64,000 nucleotides of DNA from NCBI RefSeq assembly GCF_013179735.1, contig NZ_JABMEG010000001.1, positions 3,224,001 to 3,288,000 on the forward strand, in the 5' to 3' direction. Numbering within the stretch: the stretch's first letter is position 1; every line of letters begins with the position of its first letter. This DNA comes from Permianibacter fluminis. Lineage in GTDB: Bacteria > Pseudomonadota > Gammaproteobacteria > Enterobacterales > Permianibacteraceae. Shown piece after piece: positions 47,413 to 56,289 of the stretch. A program made the position numbers and the translations under genes. The notes beneath the pieces were generated by a model. It saw only the letters and a program-made list of their open reading frames with translations, made no database searches and was not told the origin of the DNA.

Positions 47413-47907
47413 TCACTCTGGCGCGAATTCATCCGACTCGCGCGGCTCTTTCAGAAACGCCGCGAGCGCCACACGGGCGCTCGAGCTGGTAAAACCTTTT
47501 TGCAGCAGGTGGCGCATGGCTTTCATGCGCACTTCATGCTGACTGACATCCTTGTGGCGCAGATAGCGACGAATTGCCTGCAACGCCTGTTCATCCCAAT
47601 CCACTTCGCTCGCTTGCAGCGCTGCTTTCGCGATACCGGCGGTGTGCAACGCCTGGCCAATCTTGACCGGCCCCTGGCCGCGTCGCGCCCGGCTGCCGAT
47701 CAACATCTCGGCAAAGCGCTCATCACTTTGCCAACCGCGTTGCTTGAGTTCACTGAGCGCAGATTCGATCTCGTCGTCAGCGAACTCACGCTGATGCAGC
47801 TTGCGCTTGAGCTCCAGCTCGGCGTGTTCGCGACGCGCCAACAGGCGCATCGCGACACTCAAGGCCGTCGCTTGCTGACCGGCCTTTTTCCGCTCGGGCG
47901 ACTTCAG
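47413..47907 (-). CDS. recX: Recombination regulator RecX, possibly CTG-initiated
   Basis: RecX binds and caps RecA filaments. The helical protein shows the RecX pattern [40 protein letters not shown] and [16 protein letters not shown]. No ATG or GTG gives the full N-terminus. From a CTG at 47907, which overlaps the recA stop (CTGA) and has GAGGT six bases upstream, the protein is 164 residues, close to E. coli RecX (166). Alternatives are a TTG at 47862 (149 aa) and an ATG at 47850 (145 aa), both without a ribosome site. Confidence 0.9.
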   Translation of the reverse strand: MKSPERKKAGQQATALSVAMRLLARREHAELELKRKLHQREFADDEIESALSELKQRGWQSDERFAEMLIGSRARRGQGPVKIGQALHTAGIAKAALQASEVDWDEQALQAIRRYLRHKDVSQHEVRMKAMRHLLQKGFTSSSARVALAAFLKEPRESDEFAPE

Positions 47908-48941
47908 GCTTCTACCTCGTCTTCAACTTCAGAGTCGACGGCGACCGGCACGGTGACAATGTTCGCCGCGCGAATCTTGTCCTCGATTTCCTTGGCCATT
48001 TCCGGGCGTTCACGCAGAAATTGCACGACGTTCTGCTTGCCCTGACCAATGCGCTGGCCATTGTAGCTGAACCAGGCGCCGGACTTTTCCACCAGACCCT
48101 GAGCCACGCCCAGTTCAATGATCTCGCCTTCACGCGAGACACCGTGACCGTACAGAATCTCGAATTCCACCTGCTTGAATGGCGGCGCGACTTTATTCTT
48201 GACCACCTTGACCCGCGTCTCCGAGCCGATGACCTCGTCGCCCTGCTTGACCGCCCCAATGCGGCGAATGTCCAGACGCACCGACGCGTAGAACTTCAGG
48301 GCGTTGCCGCCGGTGGTGGTTTCCGGGCTGCCGAACATCACGCCAATCTTCATCCGGATTTGGTTGATGAAGACCACGAGACAGTTCGAACGCTTGATGT
48401 TACCGGTCAGTTTGCGCAGTGCCTGCGACATCAACCGGGCATGCAGACCAACGTGGGAATCGCCCATTTCGCCTTCGATTTCAGCTTTCGGCACCAGTGC
48501 CGCCACCGAGTCGACCACAACGATATCCACCGCGTTCGAACGCACCAGCATGTCGACGATTTCGAGCGCTTGTTCGCCGGTGTCCGGCTGCGAGACCAGC
48601 AGCTCGTCGAGGTTCACCCCGAGCTTGCCGGCGTAAATCGGATCCAGTGCATGTTCGGCGTCAACAAACGCCGCGGTGCCGCCGTTCTTCTGGCAATTGG
48701 CGATGGCTTGCAGCGCCAGCGTGGTTTTACCGGAGGATTCCGGTCCGTAGATTTCGACTACCCGGCCACGCGGCAAACCGCCGATGCCAAGGGCAATGTC
48801 GAGGCTCAGCGAGCCGGAGGAAATCGTTTGAATATCACGTGAGGCTTGGTGGTCACCGAGGCGCATCACCGTGCCTTTGCCGAATTGGCGTTCAATTTGC
48901 GCCAGGGCTGCGCCCAAGGCTTTTTTACGGTTCTCGTCCAT
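47904..48941 (-). CDS. recA: Recombinase RecA
   Basis: RecA forms filaments on single-stranded DNA for homologous recombination and SOS signalling. The 345-residue protein (E. coli 353) has the Walker A motif GPESSGKT (66-73), [10 protein letters not shown] and the loop region [14 protein letters not shown], with an acidic C-terminus (EVEDEVEA). The ATG at 48941 is preceded by GGAG at seven bases; an ATG four codons earlier (48953) lacks a site. No canonical LexA box (CTG-N10-CAG) is visible in the 190 bases upstream. Confidence 0.97.
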   Translation of the reverse strand: MDENRKKALGAALAQIERQFGKGTVMRLGDHQASRDIQTISSGSLSLDIALGIGGLPRGRVVEIYGPESSGKTTLALQAIANCQKNGGTAAFVDAEHALDPIYAGKLGVNLDELLVSQPDTGEQALEIVDMLVRSNAVDIVVVDSVAALVPKAEIEGEMGDSHVGLHARLMSQALRKLTGNIKRSNCLVVFINQIRMKIGVMFGSPETTTGGNALKFYASVRLDIRRIGAVKQGDEVIGSETRVKVVKNKVAPPFKQVEFEILYGHGVSREGEIIELGVAQGLVEKSGAWFSYNGQRIGQGKQNVVQFLRERPEMAKEIEDKIRAANIVTVPVAVDSEVEDEVEA

Positions 48942-49080
48942 CACTTTCTCCATTCGGAATGTTCGCGGGGAAATGTCGTACGCGGGCTGCGACGCGGTTT
49001 AACCGGCCGAAACCCTACACGAAAGCGACGCGGCATTATTCCATAAAGGTCTGGCGGGAGGTAGCGCGAGAACCGCCCTA

Positions 49081-49098
49081 CTGACAGCAGCCTGTCAG
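49081..49098. promoter_or_regulatory. Perfect inverted repeat upstream of recA
   Basis: CTGACAGCAGCCTGTCAG is a perfect inverted repeat of seven-base arms around CAGC, in the gap between the lone receiver gene and recA, about 140 bases before the recA start. It has CTG and CAG ends but twelve rather than ten bases between them, so it does not match a standard LexA box. It could be an operator or part of a weak terminator for the receiver gene. Confidence 0.4.
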
Positions 49099-49133
49099 CA
49101 GGCAAGTCGTTGAAGAAAAAGGCGCAAGACCGG

Positions 49134-49529
49134 TCAGAACAGGCGCCGGCTGACAGCCAGCCGATGACTTATCGCACGACTCAGCACGGCCATGTCAGGA
49201 AGCGGTTTGCAGAAAATATCGTCGTGACCAAGGCCGATGGCGGTCAGCTCGGCACTGAGCCGGAATTCGGCCGAGCCGGTATGAATCAGGAAGCGCAGAC
49301 CGGGCCGGAGCTGATGCGCCATCAGCATGAAGCTGGCGCCATCCAGCCCCGGTAGACGCAAATCGACCAGCACCAGATCAATGACCTCCGCGGCGACCAG
49401 CTCAAGCGCTTCCTCTGCCGTTGCCGCCTCTTGGGTGCGGAAGCCTTCATCGTGCAAAAAAGCAGCAAGGTTCATCCGTATCAGCGGCTCGTCATCGAGC
49501 ACCAACACGACAGGGCTACGTAAAGGCAT
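49134..49529 (-). CDS. Single-domain response regulator (receiver only)
   Basis: The protein of about 131 residues is a lone CheY-like receiver: acidic pair Asp12-Asp13, phospho-acceptor Asp56 in LVDLRLPG, Thr84 and Lys108. There is no output domain, so it probably acts in a phosphorelay or by binding a partner. The start at 49529 gives a standard N-terminus but has no clear ribosome site; the open frame extends to 49601 with a proline/arginine-rich stretch. It is divergent from the receiver-TPR gene and upstream of recA. Confidence 0.82.
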   Translation of the reverse strand: MPLRSPVVLVLDDEPLIRMNLAAFLHDEGFRTQEAATAEEALELVAAEVIDLVLVDLRLPGLDGASFMLMAHQLRPGLRFLIHTGSAEFRLSAELTAIGLGHDDIFCKPLPDMAVLSRAISHRLAVSRRLF

Positions 49530-49705
49530 GGCGGCGTTTCGGGCAGGTTCGGCGGGCGGGAGCAATCGCGCGTTTCTACGCCGCTGTGGGGTCATCGTCA
49601 ACCCAGATCTGGCACGTGAGCTGCAGCTTTGGCAAGGCTGCCTATACTTCAGGCACCCGAGCGGCGCCCACGCGCCTGACCCTGTCTGGAAAATAGACCG
49701 GCACC

Positions 49706-51325
49706 ATGATCAGTTACGCAGACAAGACCTTCCTGATTGTCGATGACTTTGCCGAATTCCGACGCTCCCTGCGCGGCATGGTTCAGCAGCTGGGCGCGGA
49801 AGACATCGATATGGCCGGCACCGGCGAAGAGGCCATCGCGCTGTGCGTCAACCGGCGTTACGACATCGTGCTGTCTGACTACAACCTGGGTGACGGCAAG
49901 GACGGCCAGCAGATTCTGGAAGAGCTGATTGAACGAAAATTGCTCAAGCGCGGGGCCATTTTCGTCATGATCACCGCCGAAAACAGCACCGCGATGGTGA
50001 TGGGCGCGCTCGAATACCAGCCAGACGCCTATATCACCAAGCCGTTCAACAAGGTGGCGCTGCAGGCCCGGCTGGACAAGCTGATGGAAAAAAGGCTGGC
50101 GCTGGCAGAAATCGATCAGGCACTGGAAAAAAACGACATCGACAAGGCCATTGCGCTCTGCGACCGGGAAATCAGCCAGAAAAGCCGCTATGCCCTCGCC
50201 TGCCTGCGGACCAAGGCCGAACTGCTGGAGCAGGAAGACCGGCTCGCCGAAGCCGCGACCATCTATGCCAGCCTGAGTCAGGATCGGCCAGTGCCATGGG
50301 CCATGCTCGGTCTGGCCCGGGTCACCCTTGGCCAAGGCGAAGCCGAGGAAGCCCGCAAGCAATTCGAGGACGTGATCCGGCAGCTGCCCACCCTGACCCC
50401 CGCTTACGACGGTCTGGCCAAGACCTGGCTCGGCCTCGGCGAAACGGTCAAAGCCCAGCAAGTCCTGCTCGAAGCAGTTCGCCGCTCGCCCAAAGCCGTG
50501 CTGAGGCAGGCCGAACTGGGTCAGGTGGCCAGTAAGAACGGCGACCTGGACACCGCCACCCGGGCCTTCCGGCAGGCCGTCAACCTCGGTCGGCATTCGG
50601 TGCACAAGAGCCCGGAAAGTTATCTGAAGTTGGCCGATTGCCTCGTTCAGGGCATCGGCAGCAACCCGGTCGAAGACAAACGCGCCAGCGACGAGATCAG
50701 CAAGACCCTGTTCGAGCTCGACAGCGAATACAAGGACGACAAGCAAATCAGCATGCGCTCCCTGCTGACCCAGGGCTCGCTGGCACACAAACAAAAGCGG
50801 ACCAAGGACGCCGAAAATGCCGCCGTCGGTGCCAGCAAATTATTGCAGGAACTGGACAGCAGCAGCTTGCCGCCAGAAATCGCATTGGACGTCGCGGACA
50901 AGTTCATGGCGCTCGGCAAACAGGATGTCGCCAAAGCGGTGCTGCGCACCTGCGCCGAGCTCTACAGCGACAACCCCGAAGTGCTGGCCAAATGCGCCGA
51001 ACAACTGGCCGACAACTCCGTCATCAAGCACACCGATCAGGCACTCGCTCTCAATGCGCTCGGCATCGCCGAATTCGAACAGAAGAAATACGATGCCGCG
51101 CTGCTGCATTTCCGGGAAGCGGTCAAACTGGCGCCACGCAACATCAGCATTGTGCTCAACACGGCGCAAACCCTGCTGGAAAAATACCGTGGCCAGCCGC
51201 AGCACGCCTTGCTGGAGGAATGTCAGGGCTACCTTGATCAGGTCCGAAAAATGCCGGACACCGACAAACGCTACAAGCGCTTCCAGGGTCTGATGCAGTT
51301 CACCCAGCAGATGCGGAAGGCCTGA
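49706..51325 (+). CDS. Receiver domain fused to TPR repeats
   Basis: The 539-residue protein has an N-terminal receiver (about 8-125; Asp13-Asp14, phospho-acceptor Asp58, Thr90, Lys112) followed by a long series of TPR-like helical repeats to about residue 520, for example AATIYASLSQDRPVPWAMLG and AYDGLAKTWLGLGETVKAQQ. It should signal by protein-protein contact, since no DNA-binding or enzymatic domain is visible. A small histidine kinase follows after 2 bases and is the obvious partner. Similar proteins occur in Pseudomonas and Shewanella, mostly without known function. Confidence 0.85.
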   Translation: MISYADKTFLIVDDFAEFRRSLRGMVQQLGAEDIDMAGTGEEAIALCVNRRYDIVLSDYNLGDGKDGQQILEELIERKLLKRGAIFVMITAENSTAMVMGALEYQPDAYITKPFNKVALQARLDKLMEKRLALAEIDQALEKNDIDKAIALCDREISQKSRYALACLRTKAELLEQEDRLAEAATIYASLSQDRPVPWAMLGLARVTLGQGEAEEARKQFEDVIRQLPTLTPAYDGLAKTWLGLGETVKAQQVLLEAVRRSPKAVLRQAELGQVASKNGDLDTATRAFRQAVNLGRHSVHKSPESYLKLADCLVQGIGSNPVEDKRASDEISKTLFELDSEYKDDKQISMRSLLTQGSLAHKQKRTKDAENAAVGASKLLQELDSSSLPPEIALDVADKFMALGKQDVAKAVLRTCAELYSDNPEVLAKCAEQLADNSVIKHTDQALALNALGIAEFEQKKYDAALLHFREAVKLAPRNISIVLNTAQTLLEKYRGQPQHALLEECQGYLDQVRKMPDTDKRYKRFQGLMQFTQQMRKA

Positions 51326-51327
51326 GC

Positions 51328-52014
51328 ATGAGCGAACCGTCGGCCTTGTTTCCGACCGTGCTCGCCTCGTCGGTGCACGACATCAAGAACTCGCTGGGCA
51401 TGTTGCTGCAGTCGCTGGAAGCGGTGGTCGAGCGAGTGCCAGTCGAGCAGCGGCCCGGCTTTCATGAACTGGCGGTATTGCAGTATGAAGCGGCGCGAGT
51501 GAACAACTCGCTGGTGCAATTGCTGGCGCTGTACAAGCTCGATAATCAGCAACTGCCGCTCAACATCGGCCATCACATGGTCGCTGACTTTCTGCAGGAA
51601 CAAGGTCTGCGTAACCAGAATCTGCTGAACCTCAAACAAATACAGCTGGACATCGAAGTAGACGACGATCTGGCCTGGTATTTTGATTACGATCTGATCG
51701 CCAGTGTGATCGACAACATCATCACCAACTCGATCCGCTATACCCATTCCAAGCTCTTGCTGCGCGCCGACATCGAAGATGATCAGCTGGTCATCGTGAT
51801 TGCCGATGACGGTCCGGGATATCCGCGTGCGATGCTGGAGACCCCCGACCGCTATCTGCTGGGCATCAACCGCAGCACGGGCAGCACCGGACTGGGGTTG
51901 TTTTTTGCCGGTGAAATCGCCCGTCTGCACCGGCGCGCCGACGTCCATGGCCGGGTCCAGCTGCGCAATGGCCAGTGCCTGGAAGGCGGTGAATTCCGGC
52001 TATATTTGCCCTGA
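51328..52014 (+). CDS. Small cytoplasmic histidine kinase
   Basis: The 228-residue protein has a histidine-phosphotransfer-like helix with His17 (SSVHDIKNSLGML) and an ATPase domain with DNIITNSIRY (N box), ADDGPGYP (G1) and STGLGLFFA (G2). It lacks membrane segments, PAS or GAF sensor domains, so it must receive its signal through another protein, probably the receiver-TPR protein whose gene ends 2 bases before. The order and spacing imply tight cotranslation. Confidence 0.85.
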   Translation: MSEPSALFPTVLASSVHDIKNSLGMLLQSLEAVVERVPVEQRPGFHELAVLQYEAARVNNSLVQLLALYKLDNQQLPLNIGHHMVADFLQEQGLRNQNLLNLKQIQLDIEVDDDLAWYFDYDLIASVIDNIITNSIRYTHSKLLLRADIEDDQLVIVIADDGPGYPRAMLETPDRYLLGINRSTGSTGLGLFFAGEIARLHRRADVHGRVQLRNGQCLEGGEFRLYLP

Positions 52015-52095
52015 ACACTATTTGCTCTAGAGTAACGGCCAAGGAAGGCATAAAACCGATCCCCAACGCTGCCTCCCGAGCAGCAGGAAACCAAT

Positions 52096-52869
52096 ATGAA
52101 CTTTGCCCTAATTGCTGCGCTGATTGTTGGCTTGCTGGTCATTGGCATGACCGTCAACGGCTTCATCCAGCGCCGGGAACAACAGGCGGCTGAACGCCGC
52201 CATCGTGTCGCCCAGCATCGTGCCAGTGTCCGTGATGGCCAGGACATGCTGGAACTCGGCAAGGATTTGCCGTTGGAAAGCTCGGTTCGCGACATTTTGT
52301 GCAACTACATTCAACTGCATCTGCAGTCGATGCGCGCCATCGACCCGAATGCTGATGGCTTGGCGGCGCAAGAGCAATGGCTAACCGGCCAGCGGCAACT
52401 GAATCAGCAAAAATCGACGGAAGCGACGGCCAAACTGGTGTTGCCCAGTCAGTCAGCAGAGTTGACCGCGCTGCGCACCCAGCTGCACCGGATGGCCGAA
52501 TTCGTTGCCCGTCTGCGTCAAGACAAACGGCTGGACCCCAATCAAGTGGTGCTCGCATTCAAATCGCTGGCGCGCCTGCGGCTGCGCTGTGATGTCGAAG
52601 GCCATATCAAACTGGGTGAGCTGGCAGTGCTGAACAAACAAAACAATTTGGCCAAGCAGTATTTCAAATATGCATCCGACCGCTTGGTCCAGGAAAACAT
52701 CAGTGACAGCTATGTTCAGGAACAGCTGCATACGCTGGACAAGCTGATGGCGGAATTGCGCGGTGATGTGCCCGCGGATGGCTTGGCCACCGCTGAGCCG
52801 CAACCGGACGCCGAAAAAGACACCGACAAGGAAATGGATCCGCTGTTTGCACCGAAGAAAAAATGGTGA
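52096..52869 (+). CDS. Membrane-anchored protein of unknown function
   Basis: The 257-residue protein has one N-terminal membrane helix (about 3-22) and a long soluble part rich in helix, with segments such as AELTALRTQLHRMAEFVARL suggestive of coiled coil, and an acidic, lysine-ended tail (DPLFAPKKKW). The topology suggests a cytoplasmic soluble domain. I recognise no family. It follows the small kinase by 81 bases and precedes a strong terminator, so it may be the third gene of that signalling unit and its membrane anchor. Confidence 0.7.
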   Translation: MNFALIAALIVGLLVIGMTVNGFIQRREQQAAERRHRVAQHRASVRDGQDMLELGKDLPLESSVRDILCNYIQLHLQSMRAIDPNADGLAAQEQWLTGQRQLNQQKSTEATAKLVLPSQSAELTALRTQLHRMAEFVARLRQDKRLDPNQVVLAFKSLARLRLRCDVEGHIKLGELAVLNKQNNLAKQYFKYASDRLVQENISDSYVQEQLHTLDKLMAELRGDVPADGLATAEPQPDAEKDTDKEMDPLFAPKKKW

Positions 52870-52891
52870 GTCGGCAACGCTGCTGACGGTC

Positions 52892-52924
52892 AAAAAAAAA
52901 CGGGCCTTGGCCCGTTTTTTTTTT
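52892..52924. terminator. Bidirectional terminator
   Basis: CGGGC and GCCCG (52901-52905, 52910-52914) around CTTG are flanked by nine A and ten T. The stem extends through the A/T runs, giving a strong terminator for both the plus-strand signalling unit and the convergent STAS gene. Confidence 0.92.
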
Positions 52925-52938
52925 GCATCACGCCCGCA

Positions 52939-53430
52939 TCAAAGATGGGCAACACTCTCCAGCGCGCGCGCGACATCCTGAAACAACACCCGATTCTCCT
53001 GCGACAGCGCCATCAGGTTGCGATGTGCCGCCAGCGCCTGCCGGGTGAAATGGATTTCATCGGCCGGTTCGGCTTCGAGCTCACGGTAGGATTCCGGCTC
53101 ATGTTCGGCGTCTGGCAAGACGTGGAAGACTTTGTCGAAACTGACCGCGTGCAACACCGCCAGCAGATCCGGGTTGCGCACCAGGATGGTCGGCCGACGG
53201 TCGTAAGCCCGACGGGTATGGATGGCAATCTGGGCGATGACGCCAAGCGCCGTGCTGTCGACCGCCGTCGCCTCCAGCAAATCGATGATGACTTTCGGCT
53301 TCATCGACTCCTGGAAAATTCGCTGGATGAAACGATCCACGCTGCCACACAGGTGGAAACGGATATCACCACGAAACTTCAGAATGTACACACCGTCCTG
53401 GATGGCGTAGGCAACTTGGCCAGGCGTCAT
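52939..53430 (-). CDS. STAS-domain anti-sigma-factor-antagonist-like protein
   Basis: The 163-residue protein has an N-terminal STAS domain (about 1-100) of the SpoIIAA type, with the phosphorylatable serine at Ser59 in LLEATAVDSTALGVIAQIA, followed by a helical tail of about 60 residues. Its start overlaps the stop of the upstream receiver-phosphatase gene by 4 bases. The pair resembles RssB/RssC of Pseudomonas, in which the phosphatase dephosphorylates the STAS protein in a partner-switching circuit controlling motility or surface behaviour. No anti-sigma kinase gene is adjacent. Confidence 0.88.
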   Translation of the reverse strand: MTPGQVAYAIQDGVYILKFRGDIRFHLCGSVDRFIQRIFQESMKPKVIIDLLEATAVDSTALGVIAQIAIHTRRAYDRRPTILVRNPDLLAVLHAVSFDKVFHVLPDAEHEPESYRELEAEPADEIHFTRQALAAHRNLMALSQENRVLFQDVARALESVAHL

Positions 53431-54674
53431 TTTTGTTGTTTTCCTTCCGGTAAGGCTTTGACAAGAAACAGCGCAATATCGTCCGGCGGCGGTCCGGCAA
53501 GTGCTCGTCGCACCTCCCCTACCAACGCCGGAATGGTCAACGCCGATCCGTTCGGACCGGACGGCAAAGATAACAACAACGACTCGTCCTTGGCCAACCC
53601 CGGCTTGGCCAAGGCTTCCAGCACGCCATCGGAACTCAACAGCAGGCAGGCATCGGCGGCCAGGGTCGTCGAGGCCGCCTCGAATTTGGCCCAGTCGAAC
53701 AGGCCTACCGGGAAGCTGCCATCGCCGAGAAAAACCGGGGCCTCGGGTTTGCCATTTGCCGATTGGAACAGCAAGGGTCGCGGATAGTGGCCGCCATTGC
53801 TGTAATGCAGTTCACCGTTTTCCCGATCCAGCACGCCGTAAAACAAGGTCAGGTACTTGCCGAGATTGGCCTGCAGCAACTCGCTGTTCAGATAAGCCAG
53901 CAGCTTGTCCGGCTGGGTGATGGTTTCATCGCCATGGCTGCGGAAACGTCGCAGCGGGTGGTTGATCAGGCTCTTCAGCATCATGGTGACAAACGCAGAC
54001 GCGGCACCATGGCCGGACACATCGGCCAGATAGAAGCCAATGCGACGCTCATCAATCTCAAAGTAATCGAGGAAATCGCCGCTTAGGTACAGCGAGGGAA
54101 TGACGGCGTGACTGAACTGCCAGCGGCCGAACTGTCCAAGCGGTTCCGGCAACAGTTGCAACTGCGCCTGACGACCGGCCTCCTGATCCTGCCGCAGCAG
54201 ATCGAGATTGGCTTCCAGCTCGGCATTGGCCGTTTCCAGCTCTTCCTTGTACTGCTGGTTTTCCTGCTCCAGCGTCGCCTTGTGCAGCGCGGACCGGACC
54301 GCATGATCCAGCACCGCCATGTCGGAAATCGGCTTGACCAGATAATCGGTGGCACCGAGCCGCAGCGCCTCGACCACGTCGGTAATCACGCCGGCGCCGG
54401 AAATCACGATGACCGGCGTATCCGGTTGTTCCCGGGTCAGAATTTCCAGCACCTGCAACCCATCCATGTCCGGCATGCGCAGATCGCACAACACGACATC
54501 CGGATGTTTATCACGACACTGATTGAGCCCTTCGCGCGCGCTGGCCGCCGACAATACGTCGTAGCCGGCATCTTCAAGAAAAACACACATGCTGTCGCGA
54601 ACCAGCCGATCATCGTCAATCACGACGACACGCGGTGGTGCAGAGTTGGCGGTGATGGGATCAGGAAATGGCAT
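53427..54674 (-). CDS. Response regulator with PP2C (SpoIIE-type) phosphatase output
   Basis: The protein of about 415 residues has a receiver (Asp20-Asp21-Asp22, phospho-acceptor Asp64, Lys114 region DYLVKP), a coiled-coil linker (about 130-170) and a PP2C/SpoIIE phosphatase domain with SGDFLDYFEI, GFYLADVSGHG and SSDGVLEA metal-binding blocks. It resembles RssB/HsbR of Pseudomonas and would dephosphorylate the coupled STAS protein when its receiver is phosphorylated. A GTG at 54686 is also in frame; neither start has a strong ribosome site. Confidence 0.88.
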   Translation of the reverse strand: MPFPDPITANSAPPRVVVIDDDRLVRDSMCVFLEDAGYDVLSAASAREGLNQCRDKHPDVVLCDLRMPDMDGLQVLEILTREQPDTPVIVISGAGVITDVVEALRLGATDYLVKPISDMAVLDHAVRSALHKATLEQENQQYKEELETANAELEANLDLLRQDQEAGRQAQLQLLPEPLGQFGRWQFSHAVIPSLYLSGDFLDYFEIDERRIGFYLADVSGHGAASAFVTMMLKSLINHPLRRFRSHGDETITQPDKLLAYLNSELLQANLGKYLTLFYGVLDRENGELHYSNGGHYPRPLLFQSANGKPEAPVFLGDGSFPVGLFDWAKFEAASTTLAADACLLLSSDGVLEALAKPGLAKDESLLLSLPSGPNGSALTIPALVGEVRRALAGPPPDDIALFLVKALPEGKQQK

Positions 54675-54919
54675 CGAATGTTGCACGGCAGCAGCTGATT
54701 GGAGGGCGCCTTGTGGTTATAGCACAGAGGCAAAAAATCGCGCGCTGAGAAGGCGAAGAGTGCTACAGAATGCGCAGAAAAGGAAGCCTTTTTTTCACGG
54801 CCGCACCGGCGTGCCAACTGCCGGGAATTGTCGGGTCACGATACGGATTGACGTTGCCGGCTAAGTTTCCCTAGTATCGGCGCAGGTACCTGTCTGGGTA
54901 CTGTCGCGGGAGAGTCAAA

Positions 54920-55228
54920 ATGTTGGTTGCCCAAGCACGCGATTACGCCGAGCGGCGCGATTTCATCCGGATGTTTGTTGATGCCCGGGTTGAGATTGTC
55001 GACGAGGACAGCGGCGTGGAATATCAGGGCGAAGCCCGTAATCTGAGCGGCCGGGGTCTGATGTTTGAAGCCGATGTCGAACCGAAAGCCGGCGCCACCC
55101 TGAAAGTGACGGTGTCATCGAATCAATCACGGATGCCGCCGCTGCACGCCGGCTTCAAGGTGATTCGGGTTCACAAGCAAAAGAACGGTCGCTATGAAGT
55201 GGCCGGTGAGCTCAGCGACGTGAGCTGA
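54920..55228 (+). CDS. PilZ-domain protein, likely c-di-GMP receptor
   Basis: The 102-residue protein is a single PilZ domain. The c-di-GMP-binding motifs are intact: an RxxxR at Arg13-Arg17 (RRDFIRM) and an NxSxxG at Asn41-Gly46 (NLSGRG). The ATG is preceded by GGGAGAG. It is divergent from the receiver-phosphatase gene, with a 245-base gap, and followed by its own terminator. PilZ proteins couple c-di-GMP to motility, biofilm or polymer export. Confidence 0.92.
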   Translation: MLVAQARDYAERRDFIRMFVDARVEIVDEDSGVEYQGEARNLSGRGLMFEADVEPKAGATLKVTVSSNQSRMPPLHAGFKVIRVHKQKNGRYEVAGELSDVS

Positions 55229-55242
55229 TCTCTCGCAAAAAC

Positions 55243-55269
55243 AAACGCGCCTGACGGCGCGTTTCGTTT
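55243..55269 (+). terminator. Terminator after the PilZ gene
   Basis: AAACGCGCC and GGCGCGTTT (55243-55251, 55256-55264) enclose a TGAC loop, 14 bases after the stop, followed by CGTTT. The T run is broken, so efficiency is uncertain. The 200 bases between this and mlaA hold nothing else that I can assign. Confidence 0.75.
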
Positions 55270-55472
55270 ATCCCGTTCCTGCTGCCGGTTTCCGGCGGCG
55301 GCAGTCATCGTCTCCCCTGTTTTTCCGCTCCCGCCGCGTCCAGTAACCAGTCGCCAGCATTGGGGCATCAGTGCGGCTGATGCAGCATGGCTGCTTAAAA
55401 CCGCAGAACAAATGCGTTGAAACCAGCGGAGCAATCACGCCTGCAGATTGCACCGCTGAATCGGGCAGACCC

Positions 55473-56222
55473 TCAGCAGTCGTCTACGCCGGGATCGCAA
55501 TCTTCGGTATCTGGCGGCAACGGCGGATTGCCGTCGTAAATCAGGAAGTGACGCCGCTGCAGGTAAGCATCCCGGACAAAGGCGTATTCATCGAGCGCTT
55601 CTTCCAGATGCCCTTCCAGTGGAAACAGCGCCTGCCGGGTGTTGATCAGATCGAGACCCCAAACGGTATTGCGGGTTGGCACATCTTCAATCAGCTCGCT
55701 GACACCCACTTGCGAATCGACCGGCCGACCAACGATATCGCGCGCCGTGCTCGGGCCGAGCAAGGGCAGCATCAGATAGGGGCCATCACCAACGCCCCAA
55801 TGGGCCAAGGTCTGACCAAAATCTTCGTCTTGCTTGGCGAGACCGAGCGGCGTTGCCGGATCAAACAAGCCGGCCAGACCAAAGGTGCTGTTGATCAGCA
55901 GGCGGCCGGTGCTGATGGCCATTTTCTTGAACTTTGCCTGCAGCAAGGCGTTGCCGATATTGCCGAGCTCACCGATGTTCGACAGCGCATTGTCAATGCT
56001 CTCGTCGATCACACTCGGGACCACTTTGTCATAGGCTTTCGCGGTCGGCTTCAGCACGGCCGAATCCAGCGTTTTGTTGAAGCTGTACATCGACCGGTTG
56101 AACGATTCGTAGGGGTCCACCGGATTGCCGGTCGTGCTGGCACAGCCGGCCAGCCACAGACTTGCTGCCAGCACCAGCAGGCGCAGCGCCACGCGTTGTA
56201 TGCGTCCACTCTTCATGTACAT
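55473..56222 (-). CDS. mlaA: MlaA (VacJ) family outer-membrane lipoprotein
   Basis: MlaA works with the outer-membrane porins and the MlaBCDEF transporter to remove misplaced phospholipids from the outer leaflet. The 249-residue protein (E. coli 251) has a lipoprotein signal with lipobox LAGC (Cys27) and the family signature DPYESFNRSMYSFN, then LLINSTFGLAGLFD and GVGDGPYLMLPLLGPS. It ends in an unusual acidic tail with two cysteines (DCDPGVDDC). It lies 67 bases after the RiPP partner gene hvfC and on the same strand. Confidence 0.94.
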   Translation of the reverse strand: MYMKSGRIQRVALRLLVLAASLWLAGCASTTGNPVDPYESFNRSMYSFNKTLDSAVLKPTAKAYDKVVPSVIDESIDNALSNIGELGNIGNALLQAKFKKMAISTGRLLINSTFGLAGLFDPATPLGLAKQDEDFGQTLAHWGVGDGPYLMLPLLGPSTARDIVGRPVDSQVGVSELIEDVPTRNTVWGLDLINTRQALFPLEGHLEEALDEYAFVRDAYLQRRHFLIYDGNPPLPPDTEDCDPGVDDC

Positions 56223-56289
56223 ATCCAGGGTCAGCCATCAGGGTTGGGAAAACAGCGGCAGAAGACGCCAGCCAAAACCGGGCCAGATT

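Noticed and set aside
49081-49098. LexA box for recA
   Set aside because: The inverted repeat has CTG and CAG ends but twelve bases between them instead of ten, and it is far upstream; reported only as an unexplained palindrome.
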